DNA of 64,000 nt from Bisbaumannia sp015645095 (GTDB taxonomy: Bacteria; Pseudomonadota; Gammaproteobacteria; Pseudomonadales; Halomonadaceae), in contig CP141893.1 in the NCBI GenBank assembly GCA_036871055.1, forward strand, positions 310,001 to 374,000. Reading direction: 5' to 3'. A program made the translations under genes and the position numbers. Position 1 is the stretch's first letter, and every line of letters begins with the position of its first letter. The notes beneath the pieces are model-generated. The model saw only the letters and a program-made list of their open reading frames with translations. It was not told the origin of the DNA and made no database searches. Shown here in pieces: positions 46,087-54,982 of the stretch.

Positions 46087-46800
46087 TCAGCGGGGAATCA
46101 GCAGTACGATGCCGGAGATCAGCGCGAAGGTCAGCACCCCCAGGCGCATGCGCCGGGCATCCAGGCGGTGATGCACCAGGCGGCTGGCGATGCTGCCCAC
46201 GGCCAGGGCCGGCAGCAGGGCCAGGGCCCAGAGCCACTGGTGGGGCTGGAAGTGACCGGCCAGGGCGAGGATGGCCAGGGAGATCAGTTCGCCGACCAGG
46301 AAGCAGAGGGCGATGGTGGCGCGCAGCACCGGCCCCGGGCGGTGCTGATAGAGCAGCGCCAGCGGCGGCCCACCGACCCCGGTGGCGGTCTCGGTGACCC
46401 CGGTGACCAGCCCCACCGCGGCACAGGCGCTGCGATTGGGCCGAAACACCGGAGCGAAGAACCCCGCCAGCACGGCGAGGATGGTGGAGGCCCCGATCAC
46501 CTGATTGAGCCCGTTGGTGGAGACCACCATCAGGATGCCCAGCCCCACCAGGGTACCCGGCAGGCGTCCCAGGCTGACCCAACCCACCCCCTTCCAGTCG
46601 ATGGCATCCCGCTCCCGCAGCCCCACATAGGCGTTGAGGGGCAGCATCAGGATCAGCAGGGCGACCGGCAGCAGATCCGGCCGCAGCAGCCCCATCACCG
46701 GCGCCACCACCAGGGCGAAGCCGATGCCCACGGCGCCCTGGATAAAGGCCGCCACGGCGGTGGTCAGGGCCAGGATCAGGAAGATCGAGACATCACCCAT
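46087..46800 (-). CDS. Sulfite exporter TauE/SafE family protein
   Basis: A 237-residue membrane protein with about seven or eight helices. AAFIQGAVGIGFALVVAPVMG and TGVTETATGVGGPPLALLYQ are the two repeated TauE/SafE signature loops. Family members move sulfite, sulfoacetate or other organic anions. Its start overlaps the end of the amidohydrolase gene by eight bases, making it the third gene of the leftward operon. The link to a nucleobase-type operon suggests an organic anion from that pathway, but this is inference. Confidence 0.85.
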   Translation of the reverse strand: MGDVSIFLILALTTAVAAFIQGAVGIGFALVVAPVMGLLRPDLLPVALLILMLPLNAYVGLRERDAIDWKGVGWVSLGRLPGTLVGLGILMVVSTNGLNQVIGASTILAVLAGFFAPVFRPNRSACAAVGLVTGVTETATGVGGPPLALLYQHRPGPVLRATIALCFLVGELISLAILALAGHFQPHQWLWALALLPALAVGSIASRLVHHRLDARRMRLGVLTFALISGIVLLIPR

Positions 46801-48268
46801 GGCGCTGGCGCCTCGCGCTGTCGAGCGCCTCGGCGATCATCGCCTTGCCGCGGCTGCGGGCACGGTGCTCGCTGGCCTCGGGGTGGACGCGATAGATCGG
46901 GGCCCCGCGTACCGCGGCGGCGGCCTCGCGTACCTGGCGCAGCAGGGCCCGGGCATCCCACGCTAGGGGCCAGCCCTGCCAGAGGCGCAGGCGCCCGTTG
47001 GTGAAGACGGCGGTGATCTGGTCGCGGCTGGCATAGCGCACCAGCTCCCAGGGGCGATCCCAGGAGGGGGTCATCTCCGGCACCTCCAGATCCACCAGCA
47101 GGAAGTCGGCGGCCAGCCCCGAGGCGATCTCGCCGGTCAGGCCCTTGAGTCCGGCGGCATCGGCGCCGCCCCGGGTGGCCTGCTCCAGCCAGCGCCAGCC
47201 GCCGCCACAGGAGGAGTCGCCGCTGGCCAGCCCGAAGGCCAGCCGCTGGCTGGTCTCGGCGGCATCCATCAGCCGAAAGCCGTCGCTGCGGGTGCCGTCG
47301 GTGCCGAGGCCGACGCGAATGCCCAGCGCCGCCATCTGCAGGGCCGGGGCCACCGCATTGCCCTTCCAGCTGCTGGCCACCGGGTTGAAGGCCACCGCGG
47401 TATCGGTGTCGCGCAGCAGGTTGAGCTCGTCCGGGGTGACCAGGGTGGCGTGAGCCACCAGGGCCTGGGGCCCCAGGGCACCGACCGCATGCAGGTGCTC
47501 CAGGGGGCGCTGGCGGCGCGCCACCAGGGAGCGCTCCACCGCCTGCAGGTGCTCGTTGACATGGGTCTGGAAGATCCCCCCCGCCTCCGCGCAGAGCGCG
47601 GAGGCGGCATGCAGCATGGCGTCGCTGGCCACCTCGGGGATCGAGACCGCCAGCGACGGGCTCACCAGGGGGTGGGACCGCCACCGGGCGAGGTGGCCCT
47701 CGGCCCGCTTCAGGATCGTCGTCCTGGCCTCGGGGTCGGAGGCGCTGGCGCCTCCCCCCAGGTCATTGCAGATCATGCCCAGCACGCAGCGCAGGCCGGT
47801 CTCCTCGGCGGCCCGGGCGATGGCCGTCATGTCGGCGGCGGAACGGGTGCCGGCATCCACGGCGGTGGTGAAGCCACCGCGCAGGGCCTCCAGGGCCGCC
47901 AGCTTGGCCGACAGGTGCAGCAGCTCCTCGTCGAGGCTGGCCTCCAGGGGAATCCAGATGCGCTTGAAGATCTCCGAGGGCTCGCCGAACACCAGCGACT
48001 TGCCCAGGGACTGGGTCAGGTGGTGATGGGTATCGATCAGCCCCGGCATTAGCAAGTGTCCCGGCAGTTCGATGGGCGTCAGCTCCGGGTGGCGGCGGCA
48101 GACCGCCGTGGCGTCACCGATTTCCTGGAAGCGTCCCCCGGCGATCAGCACCGCCTGGTTCGCCTGGCAGCCCTCGGGCAGCAGCACCTCCTCGGGCAGC
48201 AGCAGCAGGGTCTCGCCGCCGAGGCGGTCGGGGGTCAGTCCCGGTGCAGAATGGATCGGGTGCGTCAT
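46793..48268 (-). CDS. Amidohydrolase, cytosine deaminase/TrzN-like subgroup
   Basis: A 491-residue metal-dependent hydrolase of the amidohydrolase superfamily. The metal and substrate motifs are PGLIDTHHHLTQSL, QTHVNEHLQAV, LVAHATLV and GLGTDGTRSDGF. The set is that of the deaminase group containing 8-oxoguanine deaminase, guanine deaminase and TrzN. Coupling to an NCS2 nucleobase permease (three bases upstream) points to a purine, pteridine or related heterocycle as substrate. The exact substrate is not readable from sequence. Confidence 0.85.
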   Translation of the reverse strand: MTHPIHSAPGLTPDRLGGETLLLLPEEVLLPEGCQANQAVLIAGGRFQEIGDATAVCRRHPELTPIELPGHLLMPGLIDTHHHLTQSLGKSLVFGEPSEIFKRIWIPLEASLDEELLHLSAKLAALEALRGGFTTAVDAGTRSAADMTAIARAAEETGLRCVLGMICNDLGGGASASDPEARTTILKRAEGHLARWRSHPLVSPSLAVSIPEVASDAMLHAASALCAEAGGIFQTHVNEHLQAVERSLVARRQRPLEHLHAVGALGPQALVAHATLVTPDELNLLRDTDTAVAFNPVASSWKGNAVAPALQMAALGIRVGLGTDGTRSDGFRLMDAAETSQRLAFGLASGDSSCGGGWRWLEQATRGGADAAGLKGLTGEIASGLAADFLLVDLEVPEMTPSWDRPWELVRYASRDQITAVFTNGRLRLWQGWPLAWDARALLRQVREAAAAVRGAPIYRVHPEASEHRARSRGKAMIAEALDSARRQRHG

Positions 48269-48271
48269 GCC

Positions 48272-49642
48272 TTAGTCTCCCTTGGAGGCTTCGAGGGGAG
48301 CCGCTTCGCCGCCATTGCTTGGCCGGCGCGAGGCGCCCAGGTGATGGAAGAGGATATTCACCAGCACCGCGGTCAGGGTGCCCATGGCCAGGCCATTGCC
48401 CAGCACGATCTGCAGGTGGGAGGGGAAGGCGCTGTAGAAGCCCGGCACCACGATGGGTAGGATGCCCATGGCCAGGGCCGCGGCCAGGGTGTACATGTTG
48501 CCGTTCTGGTTGAAGTCCACCTTGCGCAGGATATTGATGCCCATGACGCCGATGATGGCGAAGACGATCACCGCGGTGCCGGCCACCACGGCGGTGGGGA
48601 TGGCGTAGGCCAGACGACCCAGGGGAGCGAGCAGGGCCAGCAGCACCAGCATGGCGCCGGCGGCGATGGTGACATAGCGGGAGCGCACCCCGGTGGCGCG
48701 GATGATGCCGATGTTCTCGCCACTGGTGATGATCAGCGAGGTGCCGAAGCAGCCGCCGAACAGCGAGCCCAGGGCATCGGCGCGGATATTGCGCGGCACG
48801 ATGGCCTTGTGGTCACCCTTGCGCTCGACGATCTCGGCGGTGGCCAGGGTCTGGCCGGTGGCTTCGGTCATCGACACCACGCAGAAGATGATCAGTGGCA
48901 GGGAGGCGAAGAGATCGAACTTCGGCATGCCGAAGGGGAAGGGCTGGGGGACGGCGATCATCGGGCCGGTGAGCACGCCATCGAAGCTCATGGCCCCGCT
49001 CAACACGGCGACCGCGGCGCCGGCCAGCAGGCCCAGCATCACGGCGATGCGCTGCCAGACACCGCTGAAGCAGCGGGCGAAGAGCACGGTACAGGCGATG
49101 GTGACCAGGGCCAGGGCGATGCTGCCCATGCTGGCGAATCCCGCCGAGTCGGGGCGCCCGGTGATCAGGCCGCCGAAGATGCGGATCAGGTTGACCGCCA
49201 CCAGCAGCAGCATGGTGCCGATGACGATGGGCGGGAAGAATCTCAGTAGCCGGGTGAAGAAGGGCAGGGCCAGGAAGTAGAAGAGCCCGGTGAGGATCAC
49301 CGCGCCGGTGGCGGTCTGCAGGTCGGTGGCCTGGGCGATGGCCAGGAAGATCACCAGGGGCGCGCCGCCGGGCACCTGCACGAAGGGCAGGCGGGCGCCG
49401 AAGCCGCCGGCCCCCACTGACTGCAGGATCCCGGCCAGGCCGCAGGCCAGGAAGATGGCACTCATCAGGCCGACGGTGACATGGTCCGGCAGCTCCAGGG
49501 TATGGCCGATCAGGAAGGCGGCGGTAATGGGGGCGGCCGCCATCACCAGCACATGCTGGAAACCGTAGAGGAGCATGGTGCCCAGGGGCAGGCACTCATC
49601 CACCGGCTCGACCGCCTCGGTTGGCTTGGGGGTGGTAGTCAT
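48272..49642 (-). CDS. NCS2 family nucleobase:cation symporter
   Basis: A 456-residue membrane protein with about 14 helices. The NCS2 signature is GGCFGTSLIITSGENIGIIRATGVRSR; its first part resembles the xanthine/uric-acid branch, while the substrate-side Glu lies in VSMTEATGQTLATAEI. ATG 49642 (MTTTPKPTE) is used; upstream in-frame codons to 49669 add nothing conserved. First gene of the leftward operon with the amidohydrolase and TauE-like protein, divergent from the LysR gene. Confidence 0.88.
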   Translation of the reverse strand: MTTTPKPTEAVEPVDECLPLGTMLLYGFQHVLVMAAAPITAAFLIGHTLELPDHVTVGLMSAIFLACGLAGILQSVGAGGFGARLPFVQVPGGAPLVIFLAIAQATDLQTATGAVILTGLFYFLALPFFTRLLRFFPPIVIGTMLLLVAVNLIRIFGGLITGRPDSAGFASMGSIALALVTIACTVLFARCFSGVWQRIAVMLGLLAGAAVAVLSGAMSFDGVLTGPMIAVPQPFPFGMPKFDLFASLPLIIFCVVSMTEATGQTLATAEIVERKGDHKAIVPRNIRADALGSLFGGCFGTSLIITSGENIGIIRATGVRSRYVTIAAGAMLVLLALLAPLGRLAYAIPTAVVAGTAVIVFAIIGVMGINILRKVDFNQNGNMYTLAAALAMGILPIVVPGFYSAFPSHLQIVLGNGLAMGTLTAVLVNILFHHLGASRRPSNGGEAAPLEASKGD

Positions 49643-49747
49643 CACGAGTCCTCTTGTTGTTGTGATCACCGGCCGCGGGGAGAGGGCCGGTACCTCAACC
49701 CTAGCGAGCCCCTATGTTCTGTTCCATAATATTGTTTCGCATTGATC

Positions 49748-49764
49748 GTTGCCGAAATGGCAAC
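49748..49764. promoter_or_regulatory. Candidate LysR operator
   Basis: GTTGCC-GAAAT-GGCAAC is a perfect six-base inverted repeat, spaced five, containing the T-N11-A layout of LysR boxes. It lies 18 bases before the LysR start and about 105 bases before the permease start, so binding could control both. The surrounding 90 bases are AT-rich (ATAATATTG near 49726), fitting overlapping divergent promoters. Confidence 0.6.
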
Positions 49765-49781
49765 AGTTGGCGGAGGGGAAG

Positions 49782-50690
49782 ATGCACCTGCTGTTGCCGG
49801 GATTGCGCTACTTCGAGGAGGTCGCCCGCCAGGGCTCGCTGCGCCGGGCCGCGGAGCGGTTGCACGTGGCCGCCTCGGCGGTGAATCGCCAGATCCTCAA
49901 GCTGGAAGACGAGCTGGGGGTGCCGCTCTTTGAGCGGCTGCCTCGGGGGTTGAGGCTCTCCCCTGCCGGGGAGCTGTTGCTCGAACAGGTACGCCAGTGG
50001 CAGCGCGACGAGCGAGGGCTACAGGAAGAGTTGGGGGAGATTCGCGGCAGTGGCTGTGCCGAGGTGCGGATCGCCAGCGTCGAGTCGCTGACCGACCAAT
50101 TGCTGCCGGAGGTACTGACGGAGTTTCGTCACGCCTTTCCGCGGGTGCGCTTCGTGATCACCACCGGCATGACCGATGCCATCCTCGAGCGGGTGGCCAC
50201 CGGCGAGGCCGATATCGGCCTGTGCATCAACCCGCCGACGCTGCCCAAGATTCGCGTGATCGAGCAGGTCGAGCTGGAGTTCGGCGCCGTCATGGCGCCG
50301 GAGCATCCCCTGGCGACGCAGGCCACGGTGAGCCTCGAGGCGTGCCTGGCCTATCCGGCGATCCTGCCCGACAGCGAGATGTTCCATGGCTCGACCCTGC
50401 AGCAGGTGCTGGCGCGGGCCGATCTCGAGGCGGCCCCCTATGTGGCCTGCAATCGTATCCTGGGCATCAAGTCGATGGCCCGGGCGGGACTGGGCGTGGC
50501 CTTCCTGAATCGTCTCGATATCGCCCGGGAACTGGTCCATGGCGAGCTGCTGTTTCGGCCGCTGCGAGAGCACGCTATCGCCAAGGCCCGGCTCAGCCTC
50601 TGCGCGCATAGCGATCGTGATCTGCCGCTGGCCACCGGGGTGCTGGTGGAGCGGCTGGGGGAGGCGATGCGGGCCATCGAGCCGGGGTAG
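49782..50690 (+). CDS. LysR-family regulator, probable controller of the permease operon
   Basis: A 302-residue LysR protein with N-terminal winged helix (LRYFEEVARQGSLRRAAERL, then HVAASAVNRQILKLEDELG) and a periplasmic-binding-like effector domain. The Ala-Ser-Ala-Val-Asn variant of the recognition helix is typical of a group next to nucleobase or amide catabolism genes. ATG 49782 follows GGAGGGGAAG. It is divergent from the NCS2 permease with a shared operator candidate. Confidence 0.85.
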   Translation: MHLLLPGLRYFEEVARQGSLRRAAERLHVAASAVNRQILKLEDELGVPLFERLPRGLRLSPAGELLLEQVRQWQRDERGLQEELGEIRGSGCAEVRIASVESLTDQLLPEVLTEFRHAFPRVRFVITTGMTDAILERVATGEADIGLCINPPTLPKIRVIEQVELEFGAVMAPEHPLATQATVSLEACLAYPAILPDSEMFHGSTLQQVLARADLEAAPYVACNRILGIKSMARAGLGVAFLNRLDIARELVHGELLFRPLREHAIAKARLSLCAHSDRDLPLATGVLVERLGEAMRAIEPG

Positions 50691-50727
50691 TGCCGGCCTC
50701 GAATGCGTCGTCAGACCCCAAACGCAA

Positions 50728-50752
50728 AGACCCGCGGCCAGGCCGCGGGTCT
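50728..50752. terminator. Bidirectional terminator between the LysR gene and fbpA
   Basis: AGACCCGCGGCC and GGCCGCGGGTCT form a 12-bp perfect stem around a single base, between convergent genes. Confidence 0.75.
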
Positions 50753-50778
50753 CGGGAGTACCGGTTAAGGCGTAACGC

Positions 50779-51807
50779 TTAACGCCAGCCGACGCGGTCG
50801 AAGATGCGTACCGCTTCCGGGTTGTTCTCGCCCAGGACGCTGATATTCAGGTCATCCTTCTTGAAGTCGCCCCAGGACTCCAGCACCGGATCCTTGTTGA
50901 TGCCGTCCACCACCGGGAACTCGTAGTTGCGAGCCGCCAGCACTTCCTGGGCCTCGTCGGAGGCGAGGAACTCCAGGAAACGGATGGCGTTGTCGCGGTT
51001 CGGTGCGCCGCTGACCACGCCGGCACCGCCCACGTTGATGTGGGTGCCGCGATCGTCCTGGTTGGGGAAGAGGATGCCCACCTTGCGTGCCGCTTCGCGA
51101 TCCGCCTCGTCGTCGGAGTGCAGCAGGCGCACGTAGTAGTAGTGGTTGGCGACCGCCAGGTCGCACTCGCCGCTGGCCGCGCCGCGGATCTGGTCGGTAT
51201 CGCCGCCCTCGGGCTGGCGCGCCATGTTGTTGACCACGCCCCGGGCCCAGGCTTCGGCCTCTTCGGCACCATGGTGCTCGATCATCGAGGCCAGCAGGGA
51301 CTGGTTGTAGATGTTGTTGGAGGAGCGGATGCAGATCTGCCCCTCGAAGCGCGGATCGGCCAGGTCTTCGTAGCTGCTGATCTCGCTGGGGTCGAAGGCC
51401 TCGCGGTTGTAGTAGATGGCGCGGGCGCGCTGGCTGAAGCCGAACCACAGGCCTTCCGGATGACGCATGGTCTCCGGCAGACGCTCGTTGAGGACGTCGG
51501 ACTCGATGGCCTGGAAGATGCCGTCCTGCTCGGCGCGCCACAGACGGCCGGCATCGACGGTGATCATCACGTCCGCCGGGCTGGCCACGCCCTCACGGGC
51601 CATGCGCTGCAGCAGCTGATCGGAGTCGCCCTCCAGCACATTGACCTCGATGCCGGTCGCCTCGGTGAAGGCCTGATAGAGAATCGCATCCGAGTCGTAG
51701 TGACGCGCCGAGTAGATGTTGACCTCGTCGGCGGCGACCTGGGAAGCGAAGGCCGAGCCGGCCATCAGCATGGCGATGGTGGTGGCGAGACGGTGACGGT
51801 TGAGCAT
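50779..51807 (-). CDS. fbpA: Ferric iron ABC transporter, periplasmic binding protein
   Basis: A 342-residue FbpA/FutA-type protein. A signal peptide ends at about AAD (residue 27), then VNIYSARHYDSDAILYQAFTE begins the mature domain. NNIYNQSLLASMI and ANHYYYVRLL hold the tyrosines that bind Fe3+ in this family, and GGAGVVSGAPNRDNAIRFLEFL is characteristic. An AT-rich Fur-like site lies 37 bases upstream. ATPase and permease partners are the next two genes but on different strands. Confidence 0.93.
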   Translation of the reverse strand: MLNRHRLATTIAMLMAGSAFASQVAADEVNIYSARHYDSDAILYQAFTEATGIEVNVLEGDSDQLLQRMAREGVASPADVMITVDAGRLWRAEQDGIFQAIESDVLNERLPETMRHPEGLWFGFSQRARAIYYNREAFDPSEISSYEDLADPRFEGQICIRSSNNIYNQSLLASMIEHHGAEEAEAWARGVVNNMARQPEGGDTDQIRGAASGECDLAVANHYYYVRLLHSDDEADREAARKVGILFPNQDDRGTHINVGGAGVVSGAPNRDNAIRFLEFLASDEAQEVLAARNYEFPVVDGINKDPVLESWGDFKKDDLNISVLGENNPEAVRIFDRVGWR

Positions 51808-51843
51808 CGAGCACCTCAGTCAATTGGGTGGAATTTCTTCTAG

Positions 51844-51877
51844 AATGATAATGGTTTGTATTAGTTTCACTATCATT
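51844..51877. promoter_or_regulatory. Fur-like operator region upstream of fbpA
   Basis: AATGATA at 51844-51850 is mirrored by TATCATT at 51871-51877, in a strongly AT-rich stretch that also contains GATAATGG. The units match Fur half-sites (NAT(A/T)AT type). Iron repression of fbpA is the expected use; fbpC, 140 bases away on the other strand, might share it. Confidence 0.65.
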
Positions 51878-52016
51878 GAACAGCTTCGCCTTCGCTTCGT
51901 CAATACTCCACCGCGACACCGGGATGAGAATGCGAGTAAAAGGTAACCGCACTTGTCACTTTCTCGCGTAAGATGGGCAGACACTCATTCGTCGTTGAAC
52001 CTGATCGTTCGAGCCT

Positions 52017-53135
52017 ATGACCAGCACCGAGCCCCTCGCCGATATTGCCCAGGCCGCGCCGCACCCCGCCGGCGCGCTCTCTATGCAGCGTGTGCGTCAC
52101 GCTTACGGAAACCACACGGCCGTCCATGAGGTCAGCCTGGAAATGGCGCCGGGGGAGGTGGTCTGCCTGCTGGGCCCCTCCGGCTGCGGCAAGACCACCC
52201 TGCTGCGGGTGGCCGCCGGCCTGGAACCCCTGCAGCAGGGCGAGGTGTTCCTGGGGGGCGAGCGGATCGCCGGGCCGGGGCTGCGCCACCTGCCGCCGGA
52301 GAAGCGCAACGTGGGCCTGGCCTTCCAGGACTCGGCGCTCTTCCCGCACCTGACGGTACTCGACAACGTCACCTTCGGCCTCGAGGGACAGCCCGCCAAG
52401 CTGCGCCAGCAGCGCGCCCTGACCCTGCTCGAGCAGTTGGGCATGGCCGGCTACGCCAAGAGCTATCCGCACATGCTCTCCGGGGGCCAGCAGCAGCGGG
52501 TCGCCCTGGCCCGAGCCCTGGCGCCGGCGCCCCAGCTGATGCTGCTGGACGAGCCCTTCTCCAGCCTGGATGCCCGGCTGCGCGATCGCATTCGCGACGA
52601 TACCCTGCACGTGCTCAAGAAGGTCGGTGCCGCCACCCTGCTGGTGACCCACGACCCGGAAGAGGCGATGTTCATGGCCGATCGCATCGCCCTGATGCGC
52701 GACGGTCGCATCGTGCAGATGGGCACGCCCCAGGAGCTCTACTGCGCCCCCCAGGACCCCTTCGTGGTGACCTTCTTCGGCGAGGTGAACGAGTGGCGGG
52801 GGGAGGTGCGCAACGGCGTGGTGCAGACCCCGGTGGGGCCGGTGCGGGCCAAGGGACTGCCCGAAGGCAGTGCCGCCCTGGTGCTGATGCGCCCCGAGGC
52901 GCTCAGCGTCACGGCCCTGGAGGCGCCCGCCGATCACGGCGCCAGCCATGTGGTGATGGCGCGGCTACTGGGGCGCTCCAGCCTGCTGCATATCTGCGCC
53001 CACTGGCCGGACGGCGAGCATCACCTGCATGCCCGGGTGCCGGGGGTCTTCCTGCCCGAGGAGGGCCAGCCGGTCAGCCTGACCCTGGATCCCTCACAGG
53101 TCTTCGTCTTTGGCGACGACGCTGCCGGGGCGTGA
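52017..53135 (+). CDS. fbpC: Ferric iron ABC transporter, ATP-binding protein
   Basis: A 372-residue ABC ATPase with Walker A GPSGCGKTT, Q-loop LAFQDSALFPHLTV, signature LSGGQQQRVALARAL, Walker B LMLLDEPFSSLDA, and the H-loop in LVTHDPEEAM. A C-terminal TOBE-type domain (from about residue 250) fits the FbpC/PotA group. No strong ribosome-binding site precedes ATG 52017. Its 3' end overlaps the convergent permease gene by 42 bases. Confidence 0.9.
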   Translation: MTSTEPLADIAQAAPHPAGALSMQRVRHAYGNHTAVHEVSLEMAPGEVVCLLGPSGCGKTTLLRVAAGLEPLQQGEVFLGGERIAGPGLRHLPPEKRNVGLAFQDSALFPHLTVLDNVTFGLEGQPAKLRQQRALTLLEQLGMAGYAKSYPHMLSGGQQQRVALARALAPAPQLMLLDEPFSSLDARLRDRIRDDTLHVLKKVGAATLLVTHDPEEAMFMADRIALMRDGRIVQMGTPQELYCAPQDPFVVTFFGEVNEWRGEVRNGVVQTPVGPVRAKGLPEGSAALVLMRPEALSVTALEAPADHGASHVVMARLLGRSSLLHICAHWPDGEHHLHARVPGVFLPEEGQPVSLTLDPSQVFVFGDDAAGA

Positions 53136-54794
53136 GCGGCGCATCGCCAGGCTCAGCAGGATCACCGGAATGATGCCCACCACCACGATGGCCAGGGAGG
53201 CGGTCGAGGCCTCGGCGAGGCGCTCGTCCGAGGCCAGGTTGTAGGCGCGCACCGCCAGGGTGTCGAAGTTGAAGGGGCGCAGGATGATGGTCGCCGGCAA
53301 TTCCTTCATCACGTCGACGAAGACCAGGATGCCCGCCGCCAGCAGGCTGCCGCGCATCAGCGGGGTATGGACCCGACGCAGGGTGCCCCCGGCGGTCTGT
53401 CCCAGGGTGCGGGAGGCGGCATCCATGGAGGGGGTCACCTTGCCGAGGCTCGCCTCGATGGTGTTGAAAGAGACCGCCAGGAAGCGCACCACATAGGCGT
53501 AGACCAGGATAAAGGCCGAGCCGCTGAAGATCAGGCCGGCGATGGTGCCGTAGTGGGCGTAGAGGAACTCGTTGAGGCGGTTATCCAGCCAGGCGAAGGG
53601 GATCAGGATGCCCACCGCCACCACCGACCCGGGGATGGCATAGCCCAGGGAGGCGATCCGGGTGGCGGTGCGGGTCAGCGGCGTCCTGCTGAGGCGCGCC
53701 CCATAGCTGAGCACCACCGCCAGGATCACCGCCATCAAGGCCGCCAGGGTCGCCAGGATCAGGCTGTTGCGGGCGAAGCCGATAAAGCGCCGGCCTAACA
53801 GGGCATCGCCCTGGCTGACGGCCATCTCCAGCAGCAGCAGGCTGGGAATCAGGAAGCCGACCAGCACCGGCAGGGCGCAGGCCAGGAAGGCCCCCAGGCT
53901 ACGCAGGCCGCCCAGCCGATACTCCGGCAACTGTTGGTAGCGGCTCGAGGTATGGAAATACTGGCGCTTGCCGCGGGACCAGCGCTCCAGCAACACGAAG
54001 GTCATCACGAACAGCAGCAGGCAGGCGGCCAGCTGGGCCGCGGCCACCGGTTCGCCCAGGCCGAACCAGGTGCGGTAGATCCCGGTGGTAAAGGTATCCA
54101 CGCCGAAGAACTGCACCGCGCCGAACTCGTTGAGGGTCTCCATCAGCGCCAGGGAGACGCCGCCGACGATCGCCGGGCGCGCCAGGGGCACGGCGATGCC
54201 CGAGAAGAGCCGCCAGGGCCCCCGGCCCAGGGTGCGTCCCACGTCCAGCACGCAGACCGACTGCTCCAGGAAGGCGGCCCGGGCCAGCATATAGACATAG
54301 GGGTAGAGGACCAGGGTGATCAGGGTGGCGGCGCCCCCCAGGGAGCGGATATTGGGGAAGTAGTAGTCGCCGCGCCCCCAGTCGAAGAACTCGCGTAGCC
54401 AGCTCTGCAGGGGGCCCGCATACTGCAGGAAGTCGGTATAGGCGTAGGCGATCACATAGGTGGGCACCGCCAGGGGAAGCAGCAGGGCCCATTCGAAGAT
54501 CCGTCGCCCCGGGAAGCGGCACATCACCACCAGCCAGGCGGTGCCGGTGCCGATGATCGCCGTGCCCAGGCCCACGCAGAGCACCAGGATCAGGGTATTG
54601 GTCAGGTAGCGGGGCAGCACGGTACTGGCCAGGTGCTGCCAGACGCCCCCGGTGGGCATGAAGACATGGGCCAGTATCGTGAGCACCGGCAGGGCCACCA
54701 CCGCGGCGATCAGCAGGGTGAGCAGGGTCCAGGCGCTGACATGGGGCAGGAATCGGCGGCTCGGCGCCGCGGGCTGGCGGGTGGAGTGGTTCAA
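53094..54794 (-). CDS. fbpB: Ferric iron ABC transporter, fused permease
   Basis: A 566-residue permease made of two six-helix halves, as in FbpB. The coupling (EAA) loops are DVGRTLGRGPWRLFSGIAVPLARPAI in the first half and DAASRTLGQTAGGTLRRVHTPLMRG in the second. The start is a TTG at 54794, five bases after a perfect AGGAGG; no ATG fits. The last 14 codons are antisense to the end of fbpC. It completes the Fe3+ importer with FbpA and FbpC. Confidence 0.9.
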   Translation of the reverse strand: MNHSTRQPAAPSRRFLPHVSAWTLLTLLIAAVVALPVLTILAHVFMPTGGVWQHLASTVLPRYLTNTLILVLCVGLGTAIIGTGTAWLVVMCRFPGRRIFEWALLLPLAVPTYVIAYAYTDFLQYAGPLQSWLREFFDWGRGDYYFPNIRSLGGAATLITLVLYPYVYMLARAAFLEQSVCVLDVGRTLGRGPWRLFSGIAVPLARPAIVGGVSLALMETLNEFGAVQFFGVDTFTTGIYRTWFGLGEPVAAAQLAACLLLFVMTFVLLERWSRGKRQYFHTSSRYQQLPEYRLGGLRSLGAFLACALPVLVGFLIPSLLLLEMAVSQGDALLGRRFIGFARNSLILATLAALMAVILAVVLSYGARLSRTPLTRTATRIASLGYAIPGSVVAVGILIPFAWLDNRLNEFLYAHYGTIAGLIFSGSAFILVYAYVVRFLAVSFNTIEASLGKVTPSMDAASRTLGQTAGGTLRRVHTPLMRGSLLAAGILVFVDVMKELPATIILRPFNFDTLAVRAYNLASDERLAEASTASLAIVVVGIIPVILLSLAMRRSRPGSVVAKDEDL

Positions 54795-54982
54795 GAGGGC
54801 CTCCTGCCGGAGCACGACACGGGGTGAAATGGGAGTGAATGACAGCGGCGAATCATAGCAGTTAGGGTCCGCGTTAGCAGCCATGGCGATGACCCGGCCA
54901 TCACGCTGGCCTTGCCGGGATGGCCAGCCGCCTCGCCTGCCCCTCTCCACTACCCGTACTGATGAGTCCAGGAGGTTGTCCC

